DNA of 64,000 bases from GCA-2746795 sp964643965 (GCA_964643965.1 CAZXVH010000005.1:35694-99693); one strand, 5' to 3'; shown: positions 23,384 through 32,779, counted from the first letter of the stretch. A program made the numbers and translations. The notes: generated by a model not told the origin, from the sequence alone.

Positions 23384-24901
23384 TTAACCAAACTCAATGC
23401 CCTGCGCCAGAGGCAGTTCTTTGCCCCAGTTGAGGGTATTGGTCTGGCGGCGCATGTAGATTTTCCAGGCGTCGGAGCCGGATTCACGGCCGCCGCCCGT
23501 CTCTTTTTCGCCGCCAAATGCGCCGCCAATTTCTGCGCCAGAGGTGCCGATGTTGACGTTGGCGATGCCGCAGTCGGAGCCGGCCGCGCTGAGGAACGCT
23601 TCCGCAGTGCGCAGGGAATTGGTGAAAATGGCGCTGGAGAGTCCTTGGGGTACGCCGTTGTGCAGGGCAATCGCTTCATCCAGGCTTTCATACTCGAGCA
23701 GGTAGAGGATGGGGGCAAAAGTTTCGGTTTTGACAATATCGCTTTGCGCCGGCATTTTTACCAGGGTCGGTTCCACGAATTGGGGGCCGAGATCAGGCCG
23801 CGTTTTGCCCCCAACCAGAATGACGCCGCCTTCTTGCCGGGCTTGTTTTAGAGAAGCGAGCATGTGGGAAACGGCCGTTTCCGTCACCAATGGCCCCATC
23901 AAAGTTCCCTCATGCAATGGGTCGCCCAGCGGGACTTGTTTGTAGGCATCCACCAGCCGCCCCGTCAGTTCAGCGGCGATTTCTTTGTGCATAATTAAGC
24001 GGCGGGTAGAGGTGCAGCGCTGTCCGGCCGTGCCCACCGCCCCAAACAAGACGCCGCGCACCACCAGGTCTAAATCGGCGTCCTTTTCCACGATGATGGC
24101 GTTGTTGCCGCCCAATTCCAACAGCGACCGCCCCAGGCGGCCGGCCACCGTTTGCGCCACTTTGCGCCCGGTGGGGATGGAACCGGTGAAGGAGATCAAC
24201 GGCAGCCGCGCATCTTCCGTCAGCAGGCGGCCGATGTCGCCCGCGCCCGTCACCAGGCTGAAGACGCCGCTGACGCCGTGGTCGGCCATGACCCGGTTGG
24301 CGATGTGCTGCACGGCGATAGCCACCAGCGACGAGAGTTCCGACGGCTTCCAAATGATTATATCGCCGCACACCGCCGCAATGGCTGCATTCCACGACCA
24401 GACGGCCGCCGGGAAGTTGAAGGCGGTGATCACGCCAATGGGACCGAGGGGGTGCCACTGCTCATACATGCGATGAAACGGCCGTTCCGAATGCATCGTC
24501 AGGCCATATAACTGCCGCGAAAGCCCCACGGCGAAATCACAAATATCCACCGCTTCTTGCACCTCGCCAATGCCTTCCGCCCGAATCTTACCCATCTCCA
24601 GGCTGATCAATTCGCCCAACGGCTCGATCTGGTCACGCAGCGCTTGCCCTAAATCACGCACCAGCAGCCCTCGTTTGGGCGCTGGCATATCTCGCCATTG
24701 CACAAAAGCATCCTGGGCGTGGGCCACCACTTTCTCATAAACCACGGGAGATGTTTGTACAATTTGGGCAATCGCTTCGCCCGTGGTTGGATTATAAGAG
24801 GTGAACGTTTTTCCTTCTGATTCCAGCCAGCCATCTGGCCCCACACAAGCGCCGGCATTAACGGCTTGCAGTCCCAACTTATTTAGTAATGCTTTTACCA
24901 T
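23384..24901 (-). CDS. Aldehyde dehydrogenase, ALDH7 (alpha-aminoadipic semialdehyde) type
   Basis: 505 aa. NAD-dependent oxidation of aldehydes. ALDH7-like features are the early WLESEGKTFTSYNPTTGE and HPLGPIGVITAFNFPAAVW. The catalytic Glu region is LLELGGNNAI (Glu about 264) and the catalytic Cys is in GTAGQRCTSTRRL (about 298). IGGAFGGEKETGGGRESGSD lies near the end. Relatives act on aminoadipate semialdehyde in lysine breakdown. Expression may depend on the structured leader just upstream. Confidence 0.88.
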   Translation of the reverse strand: MVKALLNKLGLQAVNAGACVGPDGWLESEGKTFTSYNPTTGEAIAQIVQTSPVVYEKVVAHAQDAFVQWRDMPAPKRGLLVRDLGQALRDQIEPLGELISLEMGKIRAEGIGEVQEAVDICDFAVGLSRQLYGLTMHSERPFHRMYEQWHPLGPIGVITAFNFPAAVWSWNAAIAAVCGDIIIWKPSELSSLVAIAVQHIANRVMADHGVSGVFSLVTGAGDIGRLLTEDARLPLISFTGSIPTGRKVAQTVAGRLGRSLLELGGNNAIIVEKDADLDLVVRGVLFGAVGTAGQRCTSTRRLIMHKEIAAELTGRLVDAYKQVPLGDPLHEGTLMGPLVTETAVSHMLASLKQARQEGGVILVGGKTRPDLGPQFVEPTLVKMPAQSDIVKTETFAPILYLLEYESLDEAIALHNGVPQGLSSAIFTNSLRTAEAFLSAAGSDCGIANVNIGTSGAEIGGAFGGEKETGGGRESGSDAWKIYMRRQTNTLNWGKELPLAQGIEFG

Positions 24902-24923
24902 GCTTACTCACTCTCCTCTGTCG

Positions 24924-25019
24924 TAGAATCCCGGGGTCCTCTGGAGAGGTTTGGGTGGGGATTCTATACTCACTGTGGCCGCATCTCAGTCCCGAAGGGC
25001 TACTTTCTGACCGTGCCAC
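24924..25019 (-). promoter_or_regulatory. Structured 5' leader of ALDH7, unidentified
   Basis: Two nested structures precede the ATG. First, GTGGC/GCCAC (24975-24979 with 25015-25019) encloses TCAG/CTGA and a small CCC-GAA-GGG hairpin. Second, TAGAATCCC (24924-24932) pairs with GGGATTCTA (24958-24966) around CCTCT-GG-AGAGG. No riboswitch class is recognised. The rest of the 335-bp spacer (25020-25236) shows no gene. Confidence 0.4.
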
Positions 25020-25236
25020 CTCTAGTAAAAATGTCAGATTATGTTCGTTGCCAGTATAACACGTATTTTTTGTTTGCCTTCGGTCACAGATATGACCGTT
25101 TCTATAGTTACCTCGTGGAGAATAAATCAAAAGCGGGCGCTGTTCAAATGAGGGCATGTGGCGGCGCAAGTACGCCTCGCAGCGGTGAAACTTCTGGCAC
25201 AGGAGCGTTTGGATAATGCGCCTCGTTGTTAGGAAG

Positions 25237-26121
25237 TTACGGTACTTGTGGGGTGCTGGTTTCCAATAGTATGGGCGTGAAGGTGGGCTGCGGGGTATGG
25301 GTGCTGGAGGGTTGAGGCGTACTGGAGGGTTGAGGCGTGCTGGAAGGTTGAGGCGTGCTGGATGGTTGAGGTGTGCTGGATGGTTGAGGCGTACTGGAAG
25401 GCTGAGGTGTGTTGGTCGGCTGAGGCGTGTTGGTGGGGCGGGGCGTATGAGTGGGATGGGGTGTGTTGGTCGGCTGAGGGGTCAATGTGGGGCGTGGGGT
25501 GTGGGTAGACGACGGCGTGTTACTGGGTTTGGGGGTGGGTGTTGATGTGGCCCCTGGCGGCGGGGTGTTGGTGAGGGTTGGCGTGGATGTGGGGCTGCTT
25601 ACGGCGGTATTGGTGGGTTTTATTGTGGCTTGGGGCGTGTTGGTTGGCGGGCTGGTGGCGTCGCCGGCTGGCGTGGTGGTGGCGGTGGTGCGGGGAACGG
25701 CCGTTCCCGTTCCCGTTTCTGTGGGGGATGGTTGGGGGGTATTGGCGTGGGTGGTGGGGGTAGCGGCCGTTGGCGTCGGCGGCAGCGGCACGATGCCTTC
25801 AGGCGTACTCTTTGCGCTGCCATTGCCCGGGGAATCACCGGATGGCGTAACCCGTAAATGAGCCTCATCTGTCGCCAATCGATCAATGATGCCTGGATCA
25901 ACCGGGGCAAAGATCAGCCCTTCCTTCGCGCCATAATCTGCCTGCCGTTGGGCCAGGAGCGAGGCTCTGGCATCTTCAGGCGTATTTAGCAGAATAGCCA
26001 GCCAAAAACCGGAAAAGATACAAAAGAAATTAGCGAGAAGGGCAGCGAGGAAGAACAGGGCCAAACCACTTTGTTGCCTTGTTTTATTGGAGATAACCGT
26101 TTCCGTTTCTGTACGGCTCAT
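25237..26121 (-). CDS. Membrane-anchored protein with Thr/Pro-rich repeat stalk
   Basis: 294 aa. One transmembrane helix (about 20-45, LALFFLAALLANFFCIFSGF), a short alpha-helical segment (ARASLLAQRQADYGAKEG), then about 190 residues of TPTPT/TNTPQP low complexity, including six PQPSST units in a row encoded by an 18-bp repeat. No enzyme domain. Its ATG overlaps the stop of the histidine kinase gene by 4 bases, so it is the second gene of that operon and may present a surface stalk related to the kinase. Confidence 0.75.
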   Translation of the reverse strand: MSRTETETVISNKTRQQSGLALFFLAALLANFFCIFSGFWLAILLNTPEDARASLLAQRQADYGAKEGLIFAPVDPGIIDRLATDEAHLRVTPSGDSPGNGSAKSTPEGIVPLPPTPTAATPTTHANTPQPSPTETGTGTAVPRTTATTTPAGDATSPPTNTPQATIKPTNTAVSSPTSTPTLTNTPPPGATSTPTPKPSNTPSSTHTPRPTLTPQPTNTPHPTHTPRPTNTPQPTNTPQPSSTPQPSSTPQPSSTPQPSSTPQPSSTPQPSSTHTPQPTFTPILLETSTPQVP

Positions 26122-28394
26122 GGTTCTGCCAATGGCAGCGTGATGGTAAAGACACTGCCCTTTCCTAATTCACTGCTCACTTCGATACGTCCTTGATGTT
26201 TTTCGACCACGGAACGCGCAATAAATAAACCTAAACCCACGCCGCGTGTTTCAAAGTTCAAAGAATTTTTCGCCCGGAAAAAACGGTTAAATAACTGCGC
26301 CTGATCTGCGGCCGCAATGCCAATACCGCTGTCCTTTACTTCCAGCCGGGCGTTTCTCTGTTCTGCCCGCACCGTGACCATTACTTCCCCGTTGGCCGGA
26401 GTGTAATTGTGAGCATTACTGAGCAGGCTTTCCACCGCCCAACCCAACTGCGACTTCTCGGCCGATATAAAAAGAGGCGCATCTGGCATATTCACGCTCA
26501 ATTGGATGCCTTTGCTTTCCATTTGATTGCGCCAATTTTTCACCGCCTTCTCCACCAATACCCTGAAATCCTGGCGTTTCCTGTTGGTTTGCAAAGAGCC
26601 TGCCTGAATTTCTGAAATGGTAATCAACTGCGAAATGTGATTTTCTAACTGGCGTGAACTGCGATCAATATTATGGATGAATTGGCTTTGCCGGTCGCTT
26701 AACGTCCCGTTTCCCGCTTTTTGCAGCAAGTCTGCATACACTTTTATCACGGTCAGCGGCGTACGTAGCTCATGAGAGATGTTGGTGATAAAGGCGTCCT
26801 TCAAATTTTCTGCTTCCACCTCGCGGGTAATATCACGCAAGATGATGACGGAGCCGAGCAGCTCACCCTCGTCTGTTTCCACTTGTGAGGCCAATGTGGT
26901 CAAGGTGCGGTTGCCAATCTGGTATTGCCGGTGCAGCGGTTGGGCGTCAGCGCCGGCCGTGTCACCAGGTGCAATGGTCGTTGATTCATCCCCTTCTTCT
27001 GGTAATTCACGGAAGGGACCGCTGGCAAAAAAGTCATATGAGAGGTCTGAAAGCAGGCGTTGGGCAGCGGTGTTGGCGGTGACGATATTGTCTGTGGTAT
27101 CTAAGAGAATGACGCCATCACCGATGCTGTTGAGGATGGTCTCCAGTTCGGTGCTGCGCCGCATCAGTTGGTCGGTGCGCTGCGAGAGGCGGGTGGTCAT
27201 GAGATCGAAGGAGGTGGCTAATTGGCCGATTTCATCTGGGGAGTGGATACCGGTACGCTGTTCCAGGTCGCCTTCACCAACGGCCGTTGCCGTGTGTATC
27301 AGTTGGCCCAATGGATTCGTGATGCGCCGGGTGATGGTAAATCCGACTGTCAATACAAAGAGGGTGGCCAAGGTAAAAAGAACAAAAAAGCCGTTCCGAC
27401 CGGTATTTTGAATGGTGGGTAAAAAGTTGGTGGGCAGCGCCACGCTGAAAAGACCAAACGTTTGGTCACGCAGCCGCCAGAGGCCATAGGCCAGTGAATA
27501 TTCCTGGCTGAGCAAAGTGACATCGGCGATGGGTACTTCTGTTTGCGCTTTGGCGCGTACCACCTGCACCCGTTCTGGGCTGAGCTGCAACTGCTCCCGG
27601 ACGAGCGCCAATTCTTCAGGGTTTTCCGCCAGTGACGAGGAGAGTTCAGTGGCGCTGCCTAAGGTGGTGTCAATGACCACGCCATTTTTATCGTAAAACG
27701 TGACTCTGGCCACGGCGTTTTCAGTGAGATCGATAGTCATGAAGCGCAAATAGCTGCCCACCAGCGCTGCGCCCACCTGTCGGCCGTCGGCGTCAAACAC
27801 CGGGCCAATGGTAAACAAGATGTGGCCTTCCGGCGTCTCGCTGAGGAAGACGCTCTTGTCGCCAAACTCATCTGTCTGGCCGTTTAAGACAAATTGCACA
27901 TCAGCCAGGTGGGCAAAATCACTGCCGCTGCGGGTGATGGCGTCTGAGAGGGGCGCGCCGGGGATACGCTGCCAGCCATATACCTCCGTGCCCTCCATAT
28001 TGAGCAGTTCGACGGCATCGGCGTCGTTGTTGAGAATGAGGGGCAGCACCAATGTTTCCAGGGCGTCGGCGTTGTCATGGATGAGGTTGTCTGCCACGCC
28101 TTGGGTGCCGGCCACCAGTCGCAGCGTGTTTAGCCGCTCTTCTTCATAATTAACCATGCGCTCTGAGACGACGCGGCCGGCGTCTATCAACTGGTTGGTG
28201 AGGCGTTCATTGAGGGTGTCGGTGATGAAGGTGGTGAGCAAAAAGGCGCCAATGCCGGCTACGGTGAGGGTTAGCAGCAGGTAGGGGATAATTATTTTTG
28301 CGCCGAGGCTGTGGTACAGTCGGCTGAGGGATGATTGATTATCGTTCACAGTGGCAGACAGTCGGGAGGGAGCTGTCGTTAACTCTTCTTCCAT
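26118..28394 (-). CDS. Sensor histidine kinase (Cache-HAMP-PAS-HisKA-HATPase)
   Basis: 758 aa. TM1 is at about 32-55, followed by an extracytoplasmic Cache-like domain of about 280 residues. TM2 is near 343-365, then HAMP (RRITNPLGQLIHTATAVGEG), and a PAS domain (LETILNSIGDGVILLDTTDN). The phospho-acceptor His is in NISHELRTPLTVIKVY (about 540). HATPase boxes are SNAHNYTP (N), KDSGIGIA (G1) and GVGLGLFIARSVV (G2). All key residues are present. No response regulator is adjacent. It starts before the Thr/Pro-rich gene in a 4-bp overlapping pair. Confidence 0.92.
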   Translation of the reverse strand: MEEELTTAPSRLSATVNDNQSSLSRLYHSLGAKIIIPYLLLTLTVAGIGAFLLTTFITDTLNERLTNQLIDAGRVVSERMVNYEEERLNTLRLVAGTQGVADNLIHDNADALETLVLPLILNNDADAVELLNMEGTEVYGWQRIPGAPLSDAITRSGSDFAHLADVQFVLNGQTDEFGDKSVFLSETPEGHILFTIGPVFDADGRQVGAALVGSYLRFMTIDLTENAVARVTFYDKNGVVIDTTLGSATELSSSLAENPEELALVREQLQLSPERVQVVRAKAQTEVPIADVTLLSQEYSLAYGLWRLRDQTFGLFSVALPTNFLPTIQNTGRNGFFVLFTLATLFVLTVGFTITRRITNPLGQLIHTATAVGEGDLEQRTGIHSPDEIGQLATSFDLMTTRLSQRTDQLMRRSTELETILNSIGDGVILLDTTDNIVTANTAAQRLLSDLSYDFFASGPFRELPEEGDESTTIAPGDTAGADAQPLHRQYQIGNRTLTTLASQVETDEGELLGSVIILRDITREVEAENLKDAFITNISHELRTPLTVIKVYADLLQKAGNGTLSDRQSQFIHNIDRSSRQLENHISQLITISEIQAGSLQTNRKRQDFRVLVEKAVKNWRNQMESKGIQLSVNMPDAPLFISAEKSQLGWAVESLLSNAHNYTPANGEVMVTVRAEQRNARLEVKDSGIGIAAADQAQLFNRFFRAKNSLNFETRGVGLGLFIARSVVEKHQGRIEVSSELGKGSVFTITLPLAEP

Positions 28395-28502
28395 TTAGAA
28401 GTTCACCTTCTCAAGGAAGTTGAACTTCTGGGTTACTGAGTAGCATATCGGCAAACGGGCCATCTGTTTGTTAAGGAGATGTGAATAAAGTAGACTTCGC
28501 CC

Positions 28503-29465
28503 ATGTCTTATGTGAAATGGATTCGGCGACATGTGGGCGCTCAGAAGATTTTTTTGGTGTATGCCACGGTGATTCTGGTGGATGATAACGGCCGTTTCCT
28601 CTTGCAGCAACGTACAGATTTTGAAGCATGGGGGCTGCCGGGCGGCGTCCTGGAATTAGACGAAGATATCCGGCAATGCGCTCAGCGGGAATTGACGGAA
28701 GAAACGGGTCTGTCTGCTGGTAAACTGCGTATCGTTGGCGTGTACACACATCCCTGTTTTGAGGTCGTTTATCCGAATGGGGACCATGTTCAACAATATA
28801 CGGTTTCTCTTACGGGCAGGCTTACCGGTGGCGTCATGCAGCCGGACTTTGTGGAGACGAGCGCCCAAGGTTTTTACACGCTGGCGGAAAGTGCGACGAT
28901 GCCCCTGCTGCCCTGGTATCGTACCATGTTGGCGGATGCGGCGCGAGGTGGCCTGCCCGCCTTTACGTCCCCCTTTACCGCCGACGCCATCGTGGATCAG
29001 ATCGCCCTGATGCGCCGCTATGTAGGGCATGAGCGCATTGTGGCTGTGGGCGCTTCTTCTGCCGTGCGCCGGGATGACGGCCGTTTCTTAATGATTCAGC
29101 GAGCCGATGATGGCGCCTGGACCTTTCCCGCCGGTTATTCAGATATTGGCGAAAATGCCGCGCAAACGGCCGTTCGTGAAACATTTGAGGAAACGGGCTA
29201 CCAGGTGCAGCCGGAGCGCATCCTGGCTGTCTACTCTTCGTCCCAATACCATCATACCTTCCCCAACGGGGACCAGGTGAAAAACGTAGGCACGCTCTTT
29301 TTGTCGCGGCTGATAGGCGGAGAACCCCTCATGCAAACGAGCGAACTGCGCGATATGGCCTGGCTCACCCCGGCGGAAGTGATTGCCGCCTCGCCGCCCA
29401 TGCTGCGCCGTCTGCATGAAGAAGCGCTGCACTGCCTGGTCAATGGCGGCTGTTTTCTGGATTAG
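28503..29465 (+). CDS. Tandem Nudix hydrolase (two Nudix domains in one chain)
   Basis: 320 aa. Two complete Nudix boxes are visible. Box 1 is near 46-69 (GGVLELDED followed by RELTEETGL); box 2 is near 209-232 (AGYSDIGEN followed by RETFEETGY). Both keep the metal-binding R-E-x-x-E-E. The two halves are alike (DDNGRFLLQQR and DDGRFLMIQR, then YPNGDHVQ and FPNGDQVK), so it is an internal duplication and fusion. Nudix enzymes cleave nucleoside diphosphates linked to another moiety. The substrate is unknown. There is no obvious ribosome site; an upstream AAGGAG lies at about -27. Confidence 0.9.
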   Translation: MSYVKWIRRHVGAQKIFLVYATVILVDDNGRFLLQQRTDFEAWGLPGGVLELDEDIRQCAQRELTEETGLSAGKLRIVGVYTHPCFEVVYPNGDHVQQYTVSLTGRLTGGVMQPDFVETSAQGFYTLAESATMPLLPWYRTMLADAARGGLPAFTSPFTADAIVDQIALMRRYVGHERIVAVGASSAVRRDDGRFLMIQRADDGAWTFPAGYSDIGENAAQTAVRETFEETGYQVQPERILAVYSSSQYHHTFPNGDQVKNVGTLFLSRLIGGEPLMQTSELRDMAWLTPAEVIAASPPMLRRLHEEALHCLVNGGCFLD

Positions 29466-29499
29466 CGCCAGAACTCCAGGCCAGGTCTTAAGTGACTGC

Positions 29500-30519
29500 A
29501 TGAAGAAATCGCCGTTCAACCGTATCTTTCTCCTATTTTTGATGGTGGTGGCCTTGTTTCTGTTTGGCGCTGGCGGCTATATGCTGCTGGAAGGGTGGTC
29601 CTTTTTAGATGCGGCTTATATGACTATGATCACCTTGAGTACGGTTGGTTTTGGCGAAGTGCGCCCGCTTTCCAGCGCCGGACGGAGCTTTACCATTCTC
29701 TTGATGTTCCTGGGCATTGGCGCGTTGGCTTATGGGCTGCGCACGATGGTGCAATATTTTTTGGAGCAAGATTATTTGCGCCAATGGCGGCAGCGTAATA
29801 CGATGCGGAGTGTGAACAAAATGCAAGATCATTATATTATTTGCGGCTTGGGACGGGTGGGTTTGAGCGCGGCTGTGGCCTTGTTGGATGTGAAACGGCC
29901 GTTTGTGGCCATTGAAAAAGCGCCAGACTCGACTGTGTTGACTGATTACTCGGATATGCTCGTCATCGATGGCGACGCCACCGACGATGATGTGCTGCAC
30001 CAGGCGGGGGTGACGCGGGCCAAAGGCATGTTGGTGACGGCCGGAGATGACTCCGTTAACTTGTTTATCGTCTTGTCGGCGCGGGCTTTGAATCCAGACC
30101 TGTTTATCATCGCTCGCAGCGTGGCCCCTGGCAATGAAAAGAAGATGCTGCTGGGCGGCGCGAACCGCGTCGTTTCTCCTTACCAGATTGGCGGCCGTTA
30201 CATGGCAAATATTGCCATTCGCCCCCATGTCACTGATTTTTTTGAGATCGCTACCCTGGATGATGGCGTGGAAGTATGGGTGGAAGAACTGGTGATCAGC
30301 GCCGATTCTGAATTGACGGGTGAAACGGTGGGTGACATCGACGTACGCCGTCGTTTTGGCGTGACGCTGGTGGCGGTGCGCCATCGAGAAGGGCCGGCGG
30401 GCAAACGGGGTTCCACCGTGATTCCCGACGCCAGCACTTATTTGCAAGCCGGCGACGAGTTGATTGTGCTGGGCACGCGGGAGAGCCTGGCGCAGTTGGA
30501 AGCGATTGCTTGCAGGTGA
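29500..30519 (+). CDS. Two-TM potassium channel with RCK (TrkA-N/TrkA-C) domain
   Basis: 339 aa from ATG 29500 (the frame is open upstream only through the Nudix end). TM1 is about 8-28, then the pore helix with the filter TLSTVGFGE (about 49-56), TM2, and an RCK domain with IICGLGRVGLSAAVALL (NAD/ligand Rossmann motif). GDATDDDVLHQAGV and a TrkA-C-like end (VIPDASTYLQAGDELIVLG) follow. It is a ligand-gated K+ channel of the MthK/Kch type. Confidence 0.92.
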   Translation: MKKSPFNRIFLLFLMVVALFLFGAGGYMLLEGWSFLDAAYMTMITLSTVGFGEVRPLSSAGRSFTILLMFLGIGALAYGLRTMVQYFLEQDYLRQWRQRNTMRSVNKMQDHYIICGLGRVGLSAAVALLDVKRPFVAIEKAPDSTVLTDYSDMLVIDGDATDDDVLHQAGVTRAKGMLVTAGDDSVNLFIVLSARALNPDLFIIARSVAPGNEKKMLLGGANRVVSPYQIGGRYMANIAIRPHVTDFFEIATLDDGVEVWVEELVISADSELTGETVGDIDVRRRFGVTLVAVRHREGPAGKRGSTVIPDASTYLQAGDELIVLGTRESLAQLEAIACR

Positions 30520-30522
30520 GCC

Positions 30523-31398
30523 ATGTTGAAACGACGACATAGTTTGGTTTTTGGGGTGATGACGGCCGTTCTCCTCCTGGCTGTTTTGTGGGGGCGGGAG
30601 GTACGCTCCATGCAGAATTACACCGATCCGGCCGGCCCCCGCTTTGTCGGCGAGTTTGCCCCGCCGCCGCCCTTTTTTGATGGCGTCCTCACTGTTGTCA
30701 CCTGGAATATTCGCTATGGGCTGGCGGTGGAAACGGCCGTTACCGAGTTAAAAAATAATCCCACTCTGCACAACGCTGATATATTGCTGCTGCAAGAAAT
30801 GGATGAAACCGGCGTGGCGGCCATGGCGCAGGAATTGGGTTATAACTACGTTACCTACCCGATGTCCGTTCACAGCTATCATGGACGTAACTTTGGCAAC
30901 GCCATCTTGAGCAAATGGCCCATTGTCACTGATGGCAAACTGCTTTTGCCCCATAGAAACCCCAGCAATGAACAACGGCGCAATGCGGTATACGCCACCA
31001 TTTCCGTAGCAGGTCAGGAGATAGAGGTCTACAGTGTGCATACCGAAACGGCCTGGCTGCCGGCCGGAATGCGCCAGGCCCAGGCGCAGGCCATTGTCGA
31101 TGACATAATGGCCCGCTCAGAGGCAAATAGGGTGATTATCGGCGGCGACTTTAATACGATTACAGACGCAGATGGAACTGATTTGGCGCAATTGATGGCC
31201 GCCGGCGGTCTGGAACCAGTGTCGGCTGGCGCTTCGGTGTTAGTGGCCGGGCTGCCCATCAGCGCCGACCACTTGTTTGCTCGAGGCTTCACTCCGGTAG
31301 ACAATGGAGTTTATTCTGAAACAAAAGCCAGTGACCATTTTCCGATCTGGGCGCAAATACAATTGCAGGAAGATAACGGAGGGATAGATGTTGATTAA
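30523..31398 (+). CDS. Endonuclease/exonuclease/phosphatase (EEP) family protein, exported
   Basis: 291 aa. N-terminal membrane helix (about 9-24). EEP motifs in order are VVTWNIRYG, ILLLQEMDE (Glu metal ligand), HGRNFGNAILSKWPI, VYSVHTE, VIIGGDFNT and SDHFPIWA (catalytic Asp-His). Members cleave nucleic acids, inositol phosphates or sphingomyelin. It starts 3 bases after the K+ channel stop and its end overlaps the next gene by 11 bases, so it is part of an operon. Confidence 0.88.
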   Translation: MLKRRHSLVFGVMTAVLLLAVLWGREVRSMQNYTDPAGPRFVGEFAPPPPFFDGVLTVVTWNIRYGLAVETAVTELKNNPTLHNADILLLQEMDETGVAAMAQELGYNYVTYPMSVHSYHGRNFGNAILSKWPIVTDGKLLLPHRNPSNEQRRNAVYATISVAGQEIEVYSVHTETAWLPAGMRQAQAQAIVDDIMARSEANRVIIGGDFNTITDADGTDLAQLMAAGGLEPVSAGASVLVAGLPISADHLFARGFTPVDNGVYSETKASDHFPIWAQIQLQEDNGGIDVD

Positions 31399-32602
31399 AC
31401 AAACACAGGTGAAAACGGCCGTTTTGCTGCTGCTGGCCCTGATTTTCTTGGCTATCACCCAATCGGTCCGCGCCGATGGCATCTTTATGGGCGAGAAAGT
31501 GGCGCTGGGTGAAGTGGTGGAAAATGACGCCATCATGAATGGAACCGCTGTCATGGTTAACGGCGTCATCGAAGGCGATCTGTTTGTCGTCGGCAAAACG
31601 GTGACGATCAACGGCACGGTTGAAGGCAGCCTCTTTGCGTTGGCGGAGACGGTGATCATCGCCGGAGAGGTGCAGGGCAGCGGCTATGTAACGGCCGTTT
31701 CCGCACAGTTGCATGAAGGAGGCCAGGTAGATCGCACTCTCTACGTGGTGGCCGCCAGTTTACTCGTCGAAAAAGGGGCCACCATTGGCCGCGATCTGAT
31801 GGCTTTGACGCTCGGTGTGCGTTTTGACGGCAATGTGGTGCAGCGTGACACGGTGGTGATCAGCGGCATCCTGGAAGTCATCCGCTGGGTGATGAACAAT
31901 GTCAACCAGATCACGACCGGCAAGTCGGTGGCTTTTTTAGAACCGCAAATCACCTTTGATACCCGTGAGCGCTCCAGCAGCTACCGCGTCCGCGCTCAGG
32001 ATGGCGCCGAAGTGAGCGAAGCCGAAGCCAATGTGACGGTGGCGTGGTTGTTAACTCATACCCGCCTGTTTACCAGTTACCTGTTAGTGGGCATTTTGAT
32101 GCTCTGGTGGCTGCCGGCGCTGCATGAAAGCTGGGCGGATAAGGTGGGGGAACGGCCGTTTGCTACCTTTGGCGCCGGTCTTGTTTTTTACATTGTCGGC
32201 TTTATTGCGACGCTGCTCCTCTTTGTGCTGCTGTGCGCCGTGGGCATTGGTCTGGCGGCGCTGACCTTTTGGGGGCTGGCCTGGACCTGGTGGGGCTTGA
32301 CGCTCTCCAGCTTAAGCCTCGCTTTCTGGCTGTTTGTCACGCTGGTGGCCTACGCCAGCAAAGTGATTGTGGCTTACTGGGGCGGGCGCTGGCTGCTGCA
32401 CCGTTTTTGGCCGCGGGCGCAGCGCCGCATCTGGGCGCTGCTGCTGGGTCTGACGCTGTTGGTGTTGTTGATTGCCATTCCCTACGCCGGTTGGGCCATC
32501 AGTTTTGCCATTACCTTTGTCGGTATGGGAGCAGTGGCGTTGATTTTCCTGGCTTCCAGACGAGCGGGGCTGGTAACGGCCGTTGCCCCCACCGCAAAAT
32601 AA
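31388..32602 (+). CDS. Bactofilin-like polymer-forming domain with multi-TM C-terminus
   Basis: 404 aa. Signal or TM segment at 10-28, then a right-handed beta-helix-like region (about 35-160) with repeating six-residue turns (NGVIEGDLFVVGKTVTINGT, then VEGSLFALAETVIIAGEVQG), as in polymer-forming cytoskeletal proteins. About five or six transmembrane helices follow (215-395). An exported rather than cytoplasmic bactofilin-like domain is suggested by the leader. ATG overlaps the EEP gene end. Confidence 0.7.
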   Translation: MLIKQTQVKTAVLLLLALIFLAITQSVRADGIFMGEKVALGEVVENDAIMNGTAVMVNGVIEGDLFVVGKTVTINGTVEGSLFALAETVIIAGEVQGSGYVTAVSAQLHEGGQVDRTLYVVAASLLVEKGATIGRDLMALTLGVRFDGNVVQRDTVVISGILEVIRWVMNNVNQITTGKSVAFLEPQITFDTRERSSSYRVRAQDGAEVSEAEANVTVAWLLTHTRLFTSYLLVGILMLWWLPALHESWADKVGERPFATFGAGLVFYIVGFIATLLLFVLLCAVGIGLAALTFWGLAWTWWGLTLSSLSLAFWLFVTLVAYASKVIVAYWGGRWLLHRFWPRAQRRIWALLLGLTLLVLLIAIPYAGWAISFAITFVGMGAVALIFLASRRAGLVTAVAPTAK

Positions 32603-32654
32603 TGACAACAATATGGTTCAGTTGTCTCAGTCGCCGATTTTAAGCGATCTCTTG

Positions 32655-32762
32655 TAACATCTCAATATTTGGGGGCAAAGATTACAAAAGTTTTAGAATT
32701 AGCTTTGTATGAACACTCTGATGCCAAAACTTTTGTAATCTCCCAGTTTATTGAGAAGATAC
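32655..32762. mobile_element. MITE-like element, family 2, copy A
   Basis: 108 bp, about 96% identical to 41032-41139 (four differences seen). The ends are inverted repeats built of CTCAATA and AGATTACAAAAGTTTT. No coding capacity of its own, although the following membrane-protein frame stays open through it from a TTG at 32669. Confidence 0.8.
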
Positions 32763-32779
32763 GATCTCTTCTCACAAAT

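Noticed and set aside
24975..25019. Second T-box (GGTGGCACGGTC resembles the T-box core)
   Set aside because: The TGGNACC bulge is not conserved, there is no Stem I, no terminator, and the gene is not an amino-acid or synthetase gene.
25310..25480. Possible intergenic direct-repeat array
   Set aside because: It is coding: the 18-bp units encode the PQPSST stalk on the minus strand.
25297..25861. Gly/Val/Arg-rich plus-strand frames
   Set aside because: They are shadows of the Thr/Pro-rich gene on the other strand.
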